DNA of 64,000 bases, taken from contig CAVJTU010000006.1 of assembly GCA_963652495.1 (NCBI GenBank), positions 1 through 64,000 of the forward strand, written 5' to 3'. The position numbers and the translations under genes were made by a program. Under the pieces are notes generated by a model that searched no databases, was not told where the DNA came from, and saw only the letters and a program-made list of their open reading frames with translations. Position 1 is the first letter of the stretch. Every line of letters starts with the position of its first letter. The DNA comes from Anthropogastromicrobium sp963652495. GTDB lineage: Bacteria; Bacillota; Clostridia; Lachnospirales; Lachnospiraceae. Of this stretch, positions 1-7,925 are shown piece by piece.

Positions 1-13
1 CACGTAGCAATCT

Positions 14-65
14 GGTATCAAAGGGGTCAAAATGCATTTTGACCCCAACATCATATGATTATACC
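14..65. repeat. Short palindromic repeat, family A, copy 1
   Basis: Positions 23-46 form a perfect 24-nt palindrome whose half-site is GGGGTCAAAATG. It is framed by GGTATCA on the left and CAACATCATA...TACC on the right. The same frame (GATACCA, GTCAAAAGG, TTTTGACCCCAACATCATA) recurs at about 26911-26964 and, reversed, at 1386-1458. It lies directly upstream of trpS. There is no T-run, so it is not an ordinary terminator. Confidence 0.7.
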
Positions 66-124
66 AAGGTTCAAAGGTCGGCATTCGACTGGCGAAAGTA
101 ACTAGGAAAGGTAAAAAAAAGACC

Positions 125-1213
125 ATGGAAAAGATTATATTAACAGGCGACAGACCGACAGGAAGGCTTCACGTAGGACATTATGTAGGCTCTCTTAGAA
201 GACGAGTAGAGTTACAGAACTCCGGTGATTATTCCAAGATTTTTATTATGATTGCGGATGCACAGGCATTGACGGATAATATTGAGAATCCGGAAAAGGT
301 TCGTCAGAATATCATTGAGGTAGCACTTGATTACCTCTCCTGCGGATTGGACCCGGCAAAGAGCAACCTCTTGATCCAGTCTCAGATCACAGAACTGTGT
401 GAGTTGACTTTCTACTATATGGATCTCGTTACCGTTGCAAGACTTCAGAGAAATCCTACTGTAAAGTCTGAGATTCAGATGAGAAATTTCGAGGCAAGCA
501 TTCCGGTTGGATTCTTCACCTACCCGATTAGCCAGGCTGCTGATATCACCGCATTTAAGGCAACGACCGTTCCGGTAGGTGAGGATCAGCTTCCGATGAT
601 CGAGCAGACAAGAGAGATCGTTCGTAAGTTCAACACTGTTTACGATGAAGTACTGGTTGAGCCGACTGCACTGATTTCCACAAATCAGGCATGTCTGCGT
701 CTGCCTGGTATCGACGGCAAAGCAAAGATGAGCAAGTCTCTTGGAAACTGCATCTATCTGGCTGACAGTGCTGATGATGTAAAGAAGAAGATTATGAGCA
801 TGTATACCGACCCGCAGCATCTTCTGGTAAGTGATCCGGGACACCTTGAGGGCAACACCGTATTTACGTACTTGGATGCATTCTGCAAGCCGGAGCACTT
901 CGAGAGATACTTACCGGATTATGCAAATCTGGATGAGTTAAAGGCTCACTATACCAGAGGCGGTCTGGGTGATGTTAAGGTAAAGAAGTTCCTAAACAAC
1001 ATCATTCAGGAGGAGTTAGAGCCGATCCGTAAGAGACGTAAGGAATACGAGAAGGACATTCCTGAGGTTTATAACATCCTGCGCAAGGGTACCGAGGCTG
1101 CAAGAGAGGTTGCAGCACAGACACTGTCTGAGGTAAAGAGCGCAATGAAGATCAACTACTTTGACGATGCTGAGCTGATCAAGGCACAGAGCGAAAAGTA
1201 TCAGGGAATCTAA
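125..1213 (+). CDS. trpS: Tryptophanyl-tRNA synthetase, TrpRS-II type
   Basis: Class Ic aminoacyl-tRNA synthetase that charges tRNA-Trp in the cytoplasm using ATP and tryptophan. The HIGH-type motif is HVGH at residues 16-19, preceded by GDRPTG (8-13), and the KMSKS motif is at 201-205 inside GIDGKAKMSKSLGN. The GDRPTG signature and the overall sequence (for example RQNPTVK-like and SQAADI-like segments and VPVGEDQLPM) resemble the second TrpRS type known from Deinococcus and Streptomyces rather than the standard bacterial type, which usually has G-x-Q-P-[ST]-G. Length of 362 aa fits that type. The ATG at 125 follows AGGAAAGG at 111-116 or so. It is a monocistronic gene closed by a strong terminator. 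Confidence 0.96.
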   Translation: MEKIILTGDRPTGRLHVGHYVGSLRRRVELQNSGDYSKIFIMIADAQALTDNIENPEKVRQNIIEVALDYLSCGLDPAKSNLLIQSQITELCELTFYYMDLVTVARLQRNPTVKSEIQMRNFEASIPVGFFTYPISQAADITAFKATTVPVGEDQLPMIEQTREIVRKFNTVYDEVLVEPTALISTNQACLRLPGIDGKAKMSKSLGNCIYLADSADDVKKKIMSMYTDPQHLLVSDPGHLEGNTVFTYLDAFCKPEHFERYLPDYANLDELKAHYTRGGLGDVKVKKFLNNIIQEELEPIRKRRKEYEKDIPEVYNILRKGTEAAREVAAQTLSEVKSAMKINYFDDAELIKAQSEKYQGI

Positions 1214-1272
1214 GAAAAACAGATCAGGTGTTTTTTCTGGCAGGCATTTGTGGCATTGCCAGAGATTAAGTA

Positions 1273-1324
1273 AGGGCTTTCAGAGTCCGGTCAAATCGTA
1301 CCGCACTCTGAAAGCCCTTTTTTT
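1273..1324 (+). terminator. Rho-independent terminator of trpS
   Basis: AGGGCTTTCAGAGT at 1273-1286 pairs perfectly with ACTCTGAAAGCCCT at 1305-1318 (14 bp stem, 18-nt loop), followed by a run of T to 1324. Confidence 0.93.
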
Positions 1325-1385
1325 ACTAGTCAGGCGGATATTCGCAATCTTCAAAAACATTCGTAATCTTGTTCATGTTTTTGGC

Positions 1386-1458
1386 GGGTCAAGAGGTCAA
1401 AAATCCTCTTGCAAGCAAGCTTGCATCGGCTTTCTGACCTTTTGATCTTGGTATCATA
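1386..1458 (-). repeat. Short palindromic repeat, family A, copy 2 (inverted, enlarged)
   Basis: Read on the minus strand this begins ATATGATACCAAGATCAAAAGG and continues TCAGAAAGCC, matching copy 3 at 26911 almost base for base, but the loop carries an extra segment with its own hairpins (AAGAGG/CCTCTT at 1391-1410 and the palindrome GCAAGCTTGC at 1415-1424). It lies between the convergent trpS and the GH3 gene, touching the GH3 stop codon region. Confidence 0.65.
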
Positions 1459-4263
1459 TCAATCTTTATCCGTAAAGCTTGTAACAATGTTTACCGGCTC
1501 AAACGTGATGGAGATCGGGTCAAGACCGCCCTGAGCAAAGTACAATTGTACATAGTGGTGGAAGCCGAACACGTCACCCTCGCGAGAGATCGTTACTTCC
1601 TTTCCTTCACTTCCATTGAAGCTGTAAGTACCAAAAAGCTTGTTGTCTACAAAGACAGATACCGGCATTTGTGCGAGTGAAGCAGACTTTGAGGAAGCAG
1701 TGATGCTGATGCGGAAGGTGCCAAAGCCCTCGGTATTGATTCCAAACATATGACTGTCACCCTTCTCACTGGAGATATCGGTGAGTGGAAGAGTGGTGGT
1801 GCCGGTGATATCATAATATGTGATATCAAACGTGGAAGTTACCTGTGCGTTTTCCGGTACATTGACAAGTTCGATTGCCTGCTCTTTATTTGTCAGGCGA
1901 AGCAGAGCAGGAGAATTCATCAAAAAGCGGCAGATATTTGCTGCACAGCGAACCAGATGGCGGCGCTCTAAGCGACCGCTTGCAAGTGCTTCTTCAAGAT
2001 CGCCCATCACCTGTGTGGTATCAGAAGTTACCATATAAATATCATTCTGAGCAAGAACCATGGCAGCAAATTTCTCACGTGATGGCTTGTCGCCTGGTGC
2101 ATTGTTGATCTCTGCCCACCAGTCGGTCATGACAATGCCGTCAAAGCCCCACTCGCCGCGCAGAATATCAGTATTTAGCTGTGGATTTCCGGCAGTCCAA
2201 AGCCCATTTACACTGCCGTAGGTAGTCATGATAGAGCTTGCATAACCGCTTCTTACGGCGATTTCAAAGCCCTTTAAGTAGATTTCACGAAGAGCGCGCT
2301 CTGAAATCACGCTGTCAACAAAACGACGATGATATTCCTGATTGTTTCCGCAGAAATGTTTGATCGTTCCGGTCACACCGGCACGTCCCATACCCTCTAG
2401 CTGAGCGGAAGCAATCACACCGCTTAAAAGCGGATCCTCTGAGAAATACTCAAAGTTGCGGCCGTTTAGCGGACAACGATGGATATTCATACCAGGTCCA
2501 AGCAGACTTTCAATATGATTATTTCGCATCTCAAGACCTTCCATCTCAAACAGATCAGCGTTCAGGCTGGTATTGAACGTGCAGGCAAGCAAGGTTCCTC
2601 CGGGCAGACTGAATGCGTTCGTGCCGCAGTCCAGACGAAGACCGGACGGACCATCCGTACAGCAGCCGGCCGGTATACCAAAGTGGGTAAGTGCCGGTGT
2701 CAGACCGCCGAATGCAGCAGCAGTTCCGGGAGCAACCTTCGGACTGGACATACCCTCACCCTTTACCATGTGGCACATGTCGATATCGGAAAGCTGTGCA
2801 AGAAATTCATCCATGGAAATGATTCCGGACTTCACATCGTCAAGAGAATAGCCTTTATCGCCTGTGTAATCAGCACACTGCGGGCAGGTATCTTCCGTGT
2901 AATGCTGCAAATAAACAGGAGCAGCCTGAATTGCAGGAGTAAACGAACCGTACTCGTTTGCCTTTGGTATCATGCGTTCAAGATGGCGGCGCGGGGCAAG
3001 CTGCTGGGAAAGTTCCTGTAAGACGACTGTGCCGGCAAGTGCAAAGCTTCCGATCTCTTTTGCATTGCGCACGTTTGTGCCGGCAAAGATGGTATATGTG
3101 CCTTCCTCAAGAACATAGCTGAAAGCATGTCCTGTGATACCGCTGTCATCATAGGAGGCAAGTGTATAAAAATCAATCGCGAGGATGCCGGACTCTTCTT
3201 CGCCGGCTTCAAGAAGCTCTGTCTTTGCAAAACGAATCAGCTCGCGGGATGGCTTTCCAAGAACGCCCTGTGGCTTCTGTACATAAAACTGTACAGTTTC
3301 TTTTCCTGACGCGCTGCCGGTGTTCGTGACGTCGTAGGTGACTTGAAATCTGTCATCTATGGAAATCTCACCCTTTGCAAGTCCTGCCGGAAGAGAGCAC
3401 ATATCAAGAGATGCCTGTACATCAAATGTTGTATAGGAAAGACCATATCCAAACGGGTAGCGAACCTTATCCTTTGCAAAGGTCTCAAAATAGCGGTAGC
3501 CGACGTAGATATCTTCCTCATAGCGGATTGTATCTTCACAATTGAAGTTTCGTGCAGACGGATAATCCTCAATATGATAAGCAATGGTGTCACTTAAACG
3601 TCCGCTTGCCGGAACCTTTCCGGTCAATACATCAACGGCACCACAGCCGCCCTCCATACCGCCCTGCCAGATGTACAAAACAGAAGATGGCGCATAGCGG
3701 TCAACAAAGCTCATGTCAATGATATTTCCGACATTTAAGATCACAACCGTGCGTGAAAAATGACGACATACAATTTCAAGCATGGCTTCCTCAGCATCTG
3801 TCAGATACCAGCTGCCCTTTTCTGCTGCATTGTCGCGATCCTCGCCTGCGGTACGTCCGATCACGATCAATGCAGTCTGGCAGCGGGAGGCCGCACCGGA
3901 TACGAGTTCATCGCTAAGAGGCATCTCCTCCTGACACCATGGCTCCTGTGCCCAGCCATTTCCCAGATCAAATGGGTGCTCCTTTAACCAATCCTTATAT
4001 GTGTTCTTTACTTCTTCGTCAATTACAAGAGATGATTCATTTAAAGCATATTCCAGGTCATGCACATAGCTGGTATTGACCAGACCGCCGGATCCTGTTC
4101 CGCTCTTGTAATATTCAAATTGAGTGCGTCCGAATACGGCACATGTTTCTCCTTTTGACAGAGGAAGAGTGTTATTTTTGTTTTCAAGAAGCACGCAGCC
4201 TTCAGCCACAGCCTGTCTTGCAAGTGCTGCATACTGCTTCCAGTCAAGTGTGAATTTGCTCAT
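1459..4263 (-). CDS. Glycoside hydrolase family 3 beta-glucosidase with reversed domain order
   Basis: Hydrolyses terminal non-reducing beta-linked sugars, probably beta-glucosides from plant oligosaccharides. The domain order is unusual: the alpha/beta sandwich usually found second comes first (about residues 15-225, with VILNVGN and GRLSDT), then a fibronectin-III-like domain (about 290-410), and the TIM-barrel catalytic domain comes last (about 480-800). In the barrel I see GPGMNIHRCPLNGRNFEYFSEDP (589-611), the substrate-binding KHF at 635-637 and the nucleophile Asp714 in GIVMTDWW. The last ~80 residues look like a small beta-sandwich. This swapped arrangement is known for Butyrivibrio fibrisolvens and Ruminococcus albus enzymes. 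No signal peptide, so probably cytoplasmic. The ATG at 4263 has AAGAAAGGAAAC upstream. The exact substrate cannot be read from the sequence. Confidence 0.93.
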   Translation of the reverse strand: MSKFTLDWKQYAALARQAVAEGCVLLENKNNTLPLSKGETCAVFGRTQFEYYKSGTGSGGLVNTSYVHDLEYALNESSLVIDEEVKNTYKDWLKEHPFDLGNGWAQEPWCQEEMPLSDELVSGAASRCQTALIVIGRTAGEDRDNAAEKGSWYLTDAEEAMLEIVCRHFSRTVVILNVGNIIDMSFVDRYAPSSVLYIWQGGMEGGCGAVDVLTGKVPASGRLSDTIAYHIEDYPSARNFNCEDTIRYEEDIYVGYRYFETFAKDKVRYPFGYGLSYTTFDVQASLDMCSLPAGLAKGEISIDDRFQVTYDVTNTGSASGKETVQFYVQKPQGVLGKPSRELIRFAKTELLEAGEEESGILAIDFYTLASYDDSGITGHAFSYVLEEGTYTIFAGTNVRNAKEIGSFALAGTVVLQELSQQLAPRRHLERMIPKANEYGSFTPAIQAAPVYLQHYTEDTCPQCADYTGDKGYSLDDVKSGIISMDEFLAQLSDIDMCHMVKGEGMSSPKVAPGTAAAFGGLTPALTHFGIPAGCCTDGPSGLRLDCGTNAFSLPGGTLLACTFNTSLNADLFEMEGLEMRNNHIESLLGPGMNIHRCPLNGRNFEYFSEDPLLSGVIASAQLEGMGRAGVTGTIKHFCGNNQEYHRRFVDSVISERALREIYLKGFEIAVRSGYASSIMTTYGSVNGLWTAGNPQLNTDILRGEWGFDGIVMTDWWAEINNAPGDKPSREKFAAMVLAQNDIYMVTSDTTQVMGDLEEALASGRLERRHLVRCAANICRFLMNSPALLRLTNKEQAIELVNVPENAQVTSTFDITYYDITGTTTLPLTDISSEKGDSHMFGINTEGFGTFRISITASSKSASLAQMPVSVFVDNKLFGTYSFNGSEGKEVTISREGDVFGFHHYVQLYFAQGGLDPISITFEPVNIVTSFTDKD

Positions 4264-4300
4264 TGAAATGTTTCCTTTCTTAAAAAATATACGAAATGCA

Positions 4301-4329
4301 TTGACAATTTCATGCCTACATCATACAAT
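4301..4329 (+). promoter_or_regulatory. Sigma-A promoter of the CNNM transporter transcript
   Basis: Perfect -35 TTGACA at 4301-4306, a 17-nt spacer, and -10 TACAAT at 4324-4329. Transcription would start near 4336, about 45 nt ahead of the small leader ORF at 4382. Confidence 0.8.
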
Positions 4330-4381
4330 AAAAAGGATATTATTTCAACAAAATACTGTTAAAACAGGAGGAAGAAACGTC

Positions 4382-4459
4382 ATGGAAGACGGCGGCGACG
4401 CGGATACGGATACGAATATGCAGATCCTGACGGGATTTTCGAAGGGAGGTCTCGCATGA
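4382..4459 (+). CDS. Putative 25-aa acidic leader peptide coupled to the CNNM gene
   Basis: ATG at 4382 is preceded by a perfect AGGAGG at 4366-4371 (10-nt spacing). The 25-codon frame begins MEDGGDADTDTNMQ and ends with TGA at 4457-4459, which overlaps the ATG (4456-4458) of the downstream transporter gene as ATGA. The DADTDTN stretch alternates Asp in the way of a divalent cation-binding loop. The strong ribosome binding site, the position just after a consensus promoter and the stop-start overlap suggest it is translated and that it couples or regulates the following gene. No homology is claimed; it could also be only the 5' leader with a fortuitous frame. Confidence 0.5.
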   Translation: MEDGGDADTDTNMQILTGFSKGGLA

Positions 4460-5760
4460 TAGGAGCAATTGTTCTGCAGGTCATTCTGATCGCACTGAAC
4501 GCAGTGTTTACGTGTGCAGAGACGGCAATCATTTCGTTAAATGAAAATCAATTAGAGGAAATCGGAAAAAAGGATGAAGAAAAGGCTGAGATTCTCTCCG
4601 GCTTTAAAGCAAAGCAGGAACGCTTTTTGACGACAATGCAGTTTGTCTCAATGGCAAACATGTGTTTAGGCAGCGCTTACGCAGCACTTGTATTTCGCGA
4701 TCCCCTTGAAGCGCTCATCGGAAAGAGTGGTCAGACATTAAATCCAGGTGTGTTTGATGCACTTTGTATTACTGCAATTTCCCTTATTTGGGGTATTGTC
4801 ACGATGATTTTTGGACGCATGGTGCCAAAGCGTCTGGCAGCAGAAAAGGAAGAAGAAATGGCAGTGCGTTTTTCGTCTGTCGTCTATGTTGCACAGACGG
4901 TCTTTTTCCCGCTTGTATGGCTGCTGATTGCGGCATCTCACTCGATTCTTCGTCTATGCGGTGTCGATCCTCATCGTCAGGCGCAGATTACAGAGGAGGA
5001 GATTCGCCTGATGGCAGAGTCAGGAAGCCAGAAGGGTATTATCGATACGCAGGAAAATGAGTTTATACAAAATGTATTTGAGTTTAACGATGTTTCCGTT
5101 GACGAGATTTGTACCCACCGAAAAGATGTTGTCTGCGTTTATGCCGATGAAAGCCGTGAGGAATGGGAAAAGGTCATCTACGAGAATCGCCACAGCTTCT
5201 TTGTTGTATGCGGTGAGGATACCGACGATATTGTTGGCGTTCTCGATGCCAGAGAATACTTGCGCACGAAGGATCATGCCAGAGAAGCAGTGATGAGAAC
5301 TTGTGTTCGCAAGCCATATTTTGTTCCGGAAAATATGAAAGCGGCATCCCTTTTCTCCAACATGAAAAAGACGGGAAATTATTTCGCTGTTGCAATTGAC
5401 GAGTACGGCGGCATGGCCGGCATCGTCACCATGAGAGATTTGCTTGAATTGATTGTAGGCGAGTGGAAAGAGCATGACGAAGCCCCGGAGCCCAGCGATA
5501 TCGAAAAGATCGGTGACAGCTTCTGGCGCATTCAGGGTGTTGCTTCTCTCGATGAAGTCGCAGAGGAACTTGATATCGAACTTCCTCTCGATGAATATGA
5601 CACATTCGGAGGCTACGTGCTCGGCGAACTCGGCTATGTACCGGATGACGGCACACAAGTTTCCGTCCTCACACCGGATCTTGAGATTATGGTAACGTCC
5701 ATAAGTGATCACAGAGTTGAGACGACTACCGTGCGCAGGCGACTTACTCAGGATGAGTAA
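4456..5760 (+). CDS. CNNM/CorC-type membrane transporter with CBS pair (hemolysin C-like)
   Basis: Membrane protein of the CNNM family (DUF21 plus CBS pair plus CorC_HlyC), associated with Mg2+ or other divalent-cation export and tolerance. Residues 1-190 form the DUF21 transmembrane domain with about four hydrophobic segments, including an N-terminal one containing LNAVFTCAETAIISLN, the polar-containing motif typical of the family. A CBS pair follows (about 205-325, with the start QENEFIQNVFEFNDVSVDEICTHR-type linker), and a C-terminal CorC_HlyC domain (about 345-430). Start ATG 4456 has GGGAGG at 4444-4449. The 434 aa length is normal. It is separated from the exporter genes by a repeat and a new promoter, so it is probably transcribed only with its leader ORF. 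Confidence 0.92.
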   Translation: MIGAIVLQVILIALNAVFTCAETAIISLNENQLEEIGKKDEEKAEILSGFKAKQERFLTTMQFVSMANMCLGSAYAALVFRDPLEALIGKSGQTLNPGVFDALCITAISLIWGIVTMIFGRMVPKRLAAEKEEEMAVRFSSVVYVAQTVFFPLVWLLIAASHSILRLCGVDPHRQAQITEEEIRLMAESGSQKGIIDTQENEFIQNVFEFNDVSVDEICTHRKDVVCVYADESREEWEKVIYENRHSFFVVCGEDTDDIVGVLDAREYLRTKDHAREAVMRTCVRKPYFVPENMKAASLFSNMKKTGNYFAVAIDEYGGMAGIVTMRDLLELIVGEWKEHDEAPEPSDIEKIGDSFWRIQGVASLDEVAEELDIELPLDEYDTFGGYVLGELGYVPDDGTQVSVLTPDLEIMVTSISDHRVETTTVRRRLTQDE

Positions 5761-5785
5761 CCTTCCGAGACATGTTTTATTACAT

Positions 5786-5938
5786 AAATGGCGGTGAGAC
5801 GAGTTGCTTTTACGAGGCGATCCCGTGTGGGAGCGGACTTACGCAGTAATTAAGACAAAAAGGTGCGTAGAAGGTGCCGCGGGAACAAGGGTCGCCGACA
5901 AAACAATCGGCGAGCCGCCTTCGTAAAACTACCGGGTT
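5786..5938 (+). repeat. Dispersed ~150 bp intergenic repeat, family B, copy 1
   Basis: Begins GGCGGTGAGACGAGTTGCTT, then TTACGAGGCGA, and ends GCCGACAAAACAATCGGCGA followed by GCCGCCTTCGTAAAACT. The head and tail modules are both found in copy 2 (9776-9934); the middle differs. It lies between the CNNM gene and the exporter promoter. No open reading frame of its own. Confidence 0.75.
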
Positions 5939-5978
5939 GCACCCCTTGGAACCAGCTTAATTCTAAAAATGATTTCTA

Positions 5979-6007
5979 TTGAAATCCATACATTTATTCG
6001 ATATAAT
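5979..6007 (+). promoter_or_regulatory. Sigma-A promoter of the ABC exporter operon
   Basis: TTGAAA at 5979-5984, a 17-nt spacer, and a perfect TATAAT at 6002-6007. The predicted start site falls inside the hairpin at 6009-6038. Confidence 0.85.
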
Positions 6008-6008
6008 G

Positions 6009-6052
6009 AAAGTGCTGATAACCGCGATCAGCACTTTTATTATTATCAGCAC
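6009..6052 (+). promoter_or_regulatory. Leader hairpin with an alternative pairing partner
   Basis: AAAGTGCTGAT (6009-6019) can pair with ATCAGCACTTT (6027-6037), an 11-bp stem with a 7-nt loop followed by T-rich sequence, like a terminator. A second copy of ATCAGCAC at 6045-6052 could compete for the same left arm. It lies between promoter and first gene of the exporter operon, suggesting attenuation or a 5' stabilising hairpin. Confidence 0.5.
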
Positions 6053-6085
6053 GAAAAGTGAAAAGAGAGAAAGGGGAGAGATACT

Positions 6086-7924
6086 ATGGAACCAACCAAA
6101 AAGAAAACCGGCAAGACAAAGCTGATTGTCCGGTTTTTGAAGCCATGTCTGCCACTCATGTTGGCAGGACTTCTGTTTTCGGCATTGATTACCGTCTGTC
6201 AGGCATTTATTCCGCAGGTCATCCGTATCAGCGTGGATGGCGTACTCGGAAAGGATCCGTCCAAAATTCCGACATGGATCAAGATGTTTTTATCTGAGGA
6301 AACCATACAGGACAACCCAGGGATGATGCTTACGATAGCGGCCATTGCTGTTGTTGTATTGGCGGCAGTAAATATTGCAGCAAACTATTATTCAAAAGTG
6401 TTCTCTGCAAAGGGTTCAGAGAACTTTGTCAAGGGGATTCGTGACTGCCTGTATGACCATATTCAAAAGCTGCCGTACAGCTGGCATGTGAAGAATCAGA
6501 CAGGTGATATCATTCAGCGATGCACCTCAGATGTTGATGTTGTGAGAAATTTTGTCACAAATCAGCTGATGGAAGTATTTCGAATCATCTTTCTGATCCT
6601 TTTTTATATGGTTATCATGTTTTCAATGAACGTGAAAATTACACTGATCGCGGTATCCTTTTTTCCAATCGTTATTCTGTATTCGGGCTACTTTTTCTCC
6701 AAGATTGCCAAGCATTTTCAGGAAGTGGACGAGGCAGAGGGTGTATTATCCAGTGTAGTTCAGGAAAATCTCACCGGTGTGCGCGTCGTAAGAGCATTCG
6801 GCAGAGAGGCTTTCGAGCGCGACCGCTTTGACGAGAAAAATGAACGTTTTGCAGGATTGTGGATTTATCTGGGTAAGTTTATGAGTCTGTACTGGTCCAT
6901 CGGTGATTTAATTACCGGTATTCAGATTTTGACCGTTATCTGTCTGGGTGTTCTCTTTACCGTAAAGGGGAATCTGACTGTCGGTGAGTTTATCGCATTC
7001 GTTTCCTATAATTCCAGCATGGCATGGCCGGTGCGAAGTCTCGGCCGTATCGTCTCTGAGATGAGTAAGGCGGGTGTCTCCATTGACCGTATTGCCTATA
7101 TTCTGGACGAGAAGGAAGAAGAGGACCGCCCTGGTGTCACGAAGCCGGCGATCAATCAGGATATTGTATTTGACCATGTGAATTTCAGTTATGAGGAGGG
7201 CGGCCCTGTCTTAAAGGATGTTACATTCACCATTCCTGCAGGAAAGACCTTTGCGATATTAGGAAATACAGGAAGCGGAAAGAGTACACTTGTCCATCTG
7301 TTAAACCGTCTGTATGACTTGCCGGATGGCTGCGGAACGATCACAATCGGCGGCGTGGACATCCGTGATATTGACCGCCGCTACTTAAGAAGTCAGATCG
7401 GTATGGTACTTCAGGAGCCATTTTTATATTCCGGAAGTATCAAGGAAAATGTCGGCATTACAAAGGAAGAATCACACTTTGAGGCTATTCGCGAGGCATG
7501 TGAGATTGCCTGTGTGGACAGCGCAATCGATAGTTTCACGGATGGCTACGAGACGATTGTTGGTGAGCGGGGCGTAACACTTTCCGGCGGACAGAAGCAG
7601 CGAGTTGCAATTGCCCGTATGCTTGTCGAACACACACCGGTTATGATTTTTGATGATTCACTTTCTGCAGTCGATGCGCAGACGGATGCGATGATCCGTG
7701 ATGCATTGAAAAAGAGAATGGCCGGTACGACCGTCATTTTGATTGCGCACCGTGTTACGACATTGATGCAGGCCGACCGTATTATGGTATTAGAGGACGG
7801 CGCTGTGGCTGAGATGGGAAGTCATGAGGAATTGATGAAGAAAAAAGGCATTTATCGCAAAATCTACGATATTCAGATGAATACGCAGGCAGAGGATACT
7901 ATGCAGAAAGGAATGGAAAACTGA
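6086..7924 (+). CDS. ABC exporter half-transporter with degenerate ATP site (subunit 1 of a heterodimer)
   Basis: Type IV (B-family) ABC exporter half: six transmembrane segments in the first ~320 residues, then an ATP-binding domain. Walker A GNTGSGKST starts at residue 393, the signature is LSGGQ at 499-503, and Walker B is VMIFDD with Asp524 where the catalytic Glu normally stands. Together with the neighbour this fits heterodimeric exporters such as BmrCD, LmrCD and TM287/288, in which one ATP site is degenerate. The start ATG 6086 is preceded by AAGGGGAGAG. The stop TGA is one base from the next ATG, so the two are translated together. Probable substrate: drugs, lipids or peptides; it cannot be told here. 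Confidence 0.93.
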   Translation: MEPTKKKTGKTKLIVRFLKPCLPLMLAGLLFSALITVCQAFIPQVIRISVDGVLGKDPSKIPTWIKMFLSEETIQDNPGMMLTIAAIAVVVLAAVNIAANYYSKVFSAKGSENFVKGIRDCLYDHIQKLPYSWHVKNQTGDIIQRCTSDVDVVRNFVTNQLMEVFRIIFLILFYMVIMFSMNVKITLIAVSFFPIVILYSGYFFSKIAKHFQEVDEAEGVLSSVVQENLTGVRVVRAFGREAFERDRFDEKNERFAGLWIYLGKFMSLYWSIGDLITGIQILTVICLGVLFTVKGNLTVGEFIAFVSYNSSMAWPVRSLGRIVSEMSKAGVSIDRIAYILDEKEEEDRPGVTKPAINQDIVFDHVNFSYEEGGPVLKDVTFTIPAGKTFAILGNTGSGKSTLVHLLNRLYDLPDGCGTITIGGVDIRDIDRRYLRSQIGMVLQEPFLYSGSIKENVGITKEESHFEAIREACEIACVDSAIDSFTDGYETIVGERGVTLSGGQKQRVAIARMLVEHTPVMIFDDSLSAVDAQTDAMIRDALKKRMAGTTVILIAHRVTTLMQADRIMVLEDGAVAEMGSHEELMKKKGIYRKIYDIQMNTQAEDTMQKGMEN

Positions 7925-7925
7925 T

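Noticed and set aside
1..124. T-box or tryptophan riboswitch before trpS
   Set aside because: Only 124 nt are visible and they contain a family A palindrome; no T-box sequence (TGGNACCGCG) or antiterminator is present.
212..898. Long minus-strand open frame opposite trpS
   Set aside because: Shadow of trpS; no ribosome site, Cys-rich composition without motifs, and the plus-strand gene is certain.
2479..3021. 180-aa plus-strand frame within the GH3 gene
   Set aside because: Antisense shadow without signals; the GH3 frame carries all catalytic motifs.
6006..6085. Leader peptide starting at the ATG within TATAATG of the exporter promoter
   Set aside because: The ATG overlaps the -10 box, so it would not be transcribed from that promoter.
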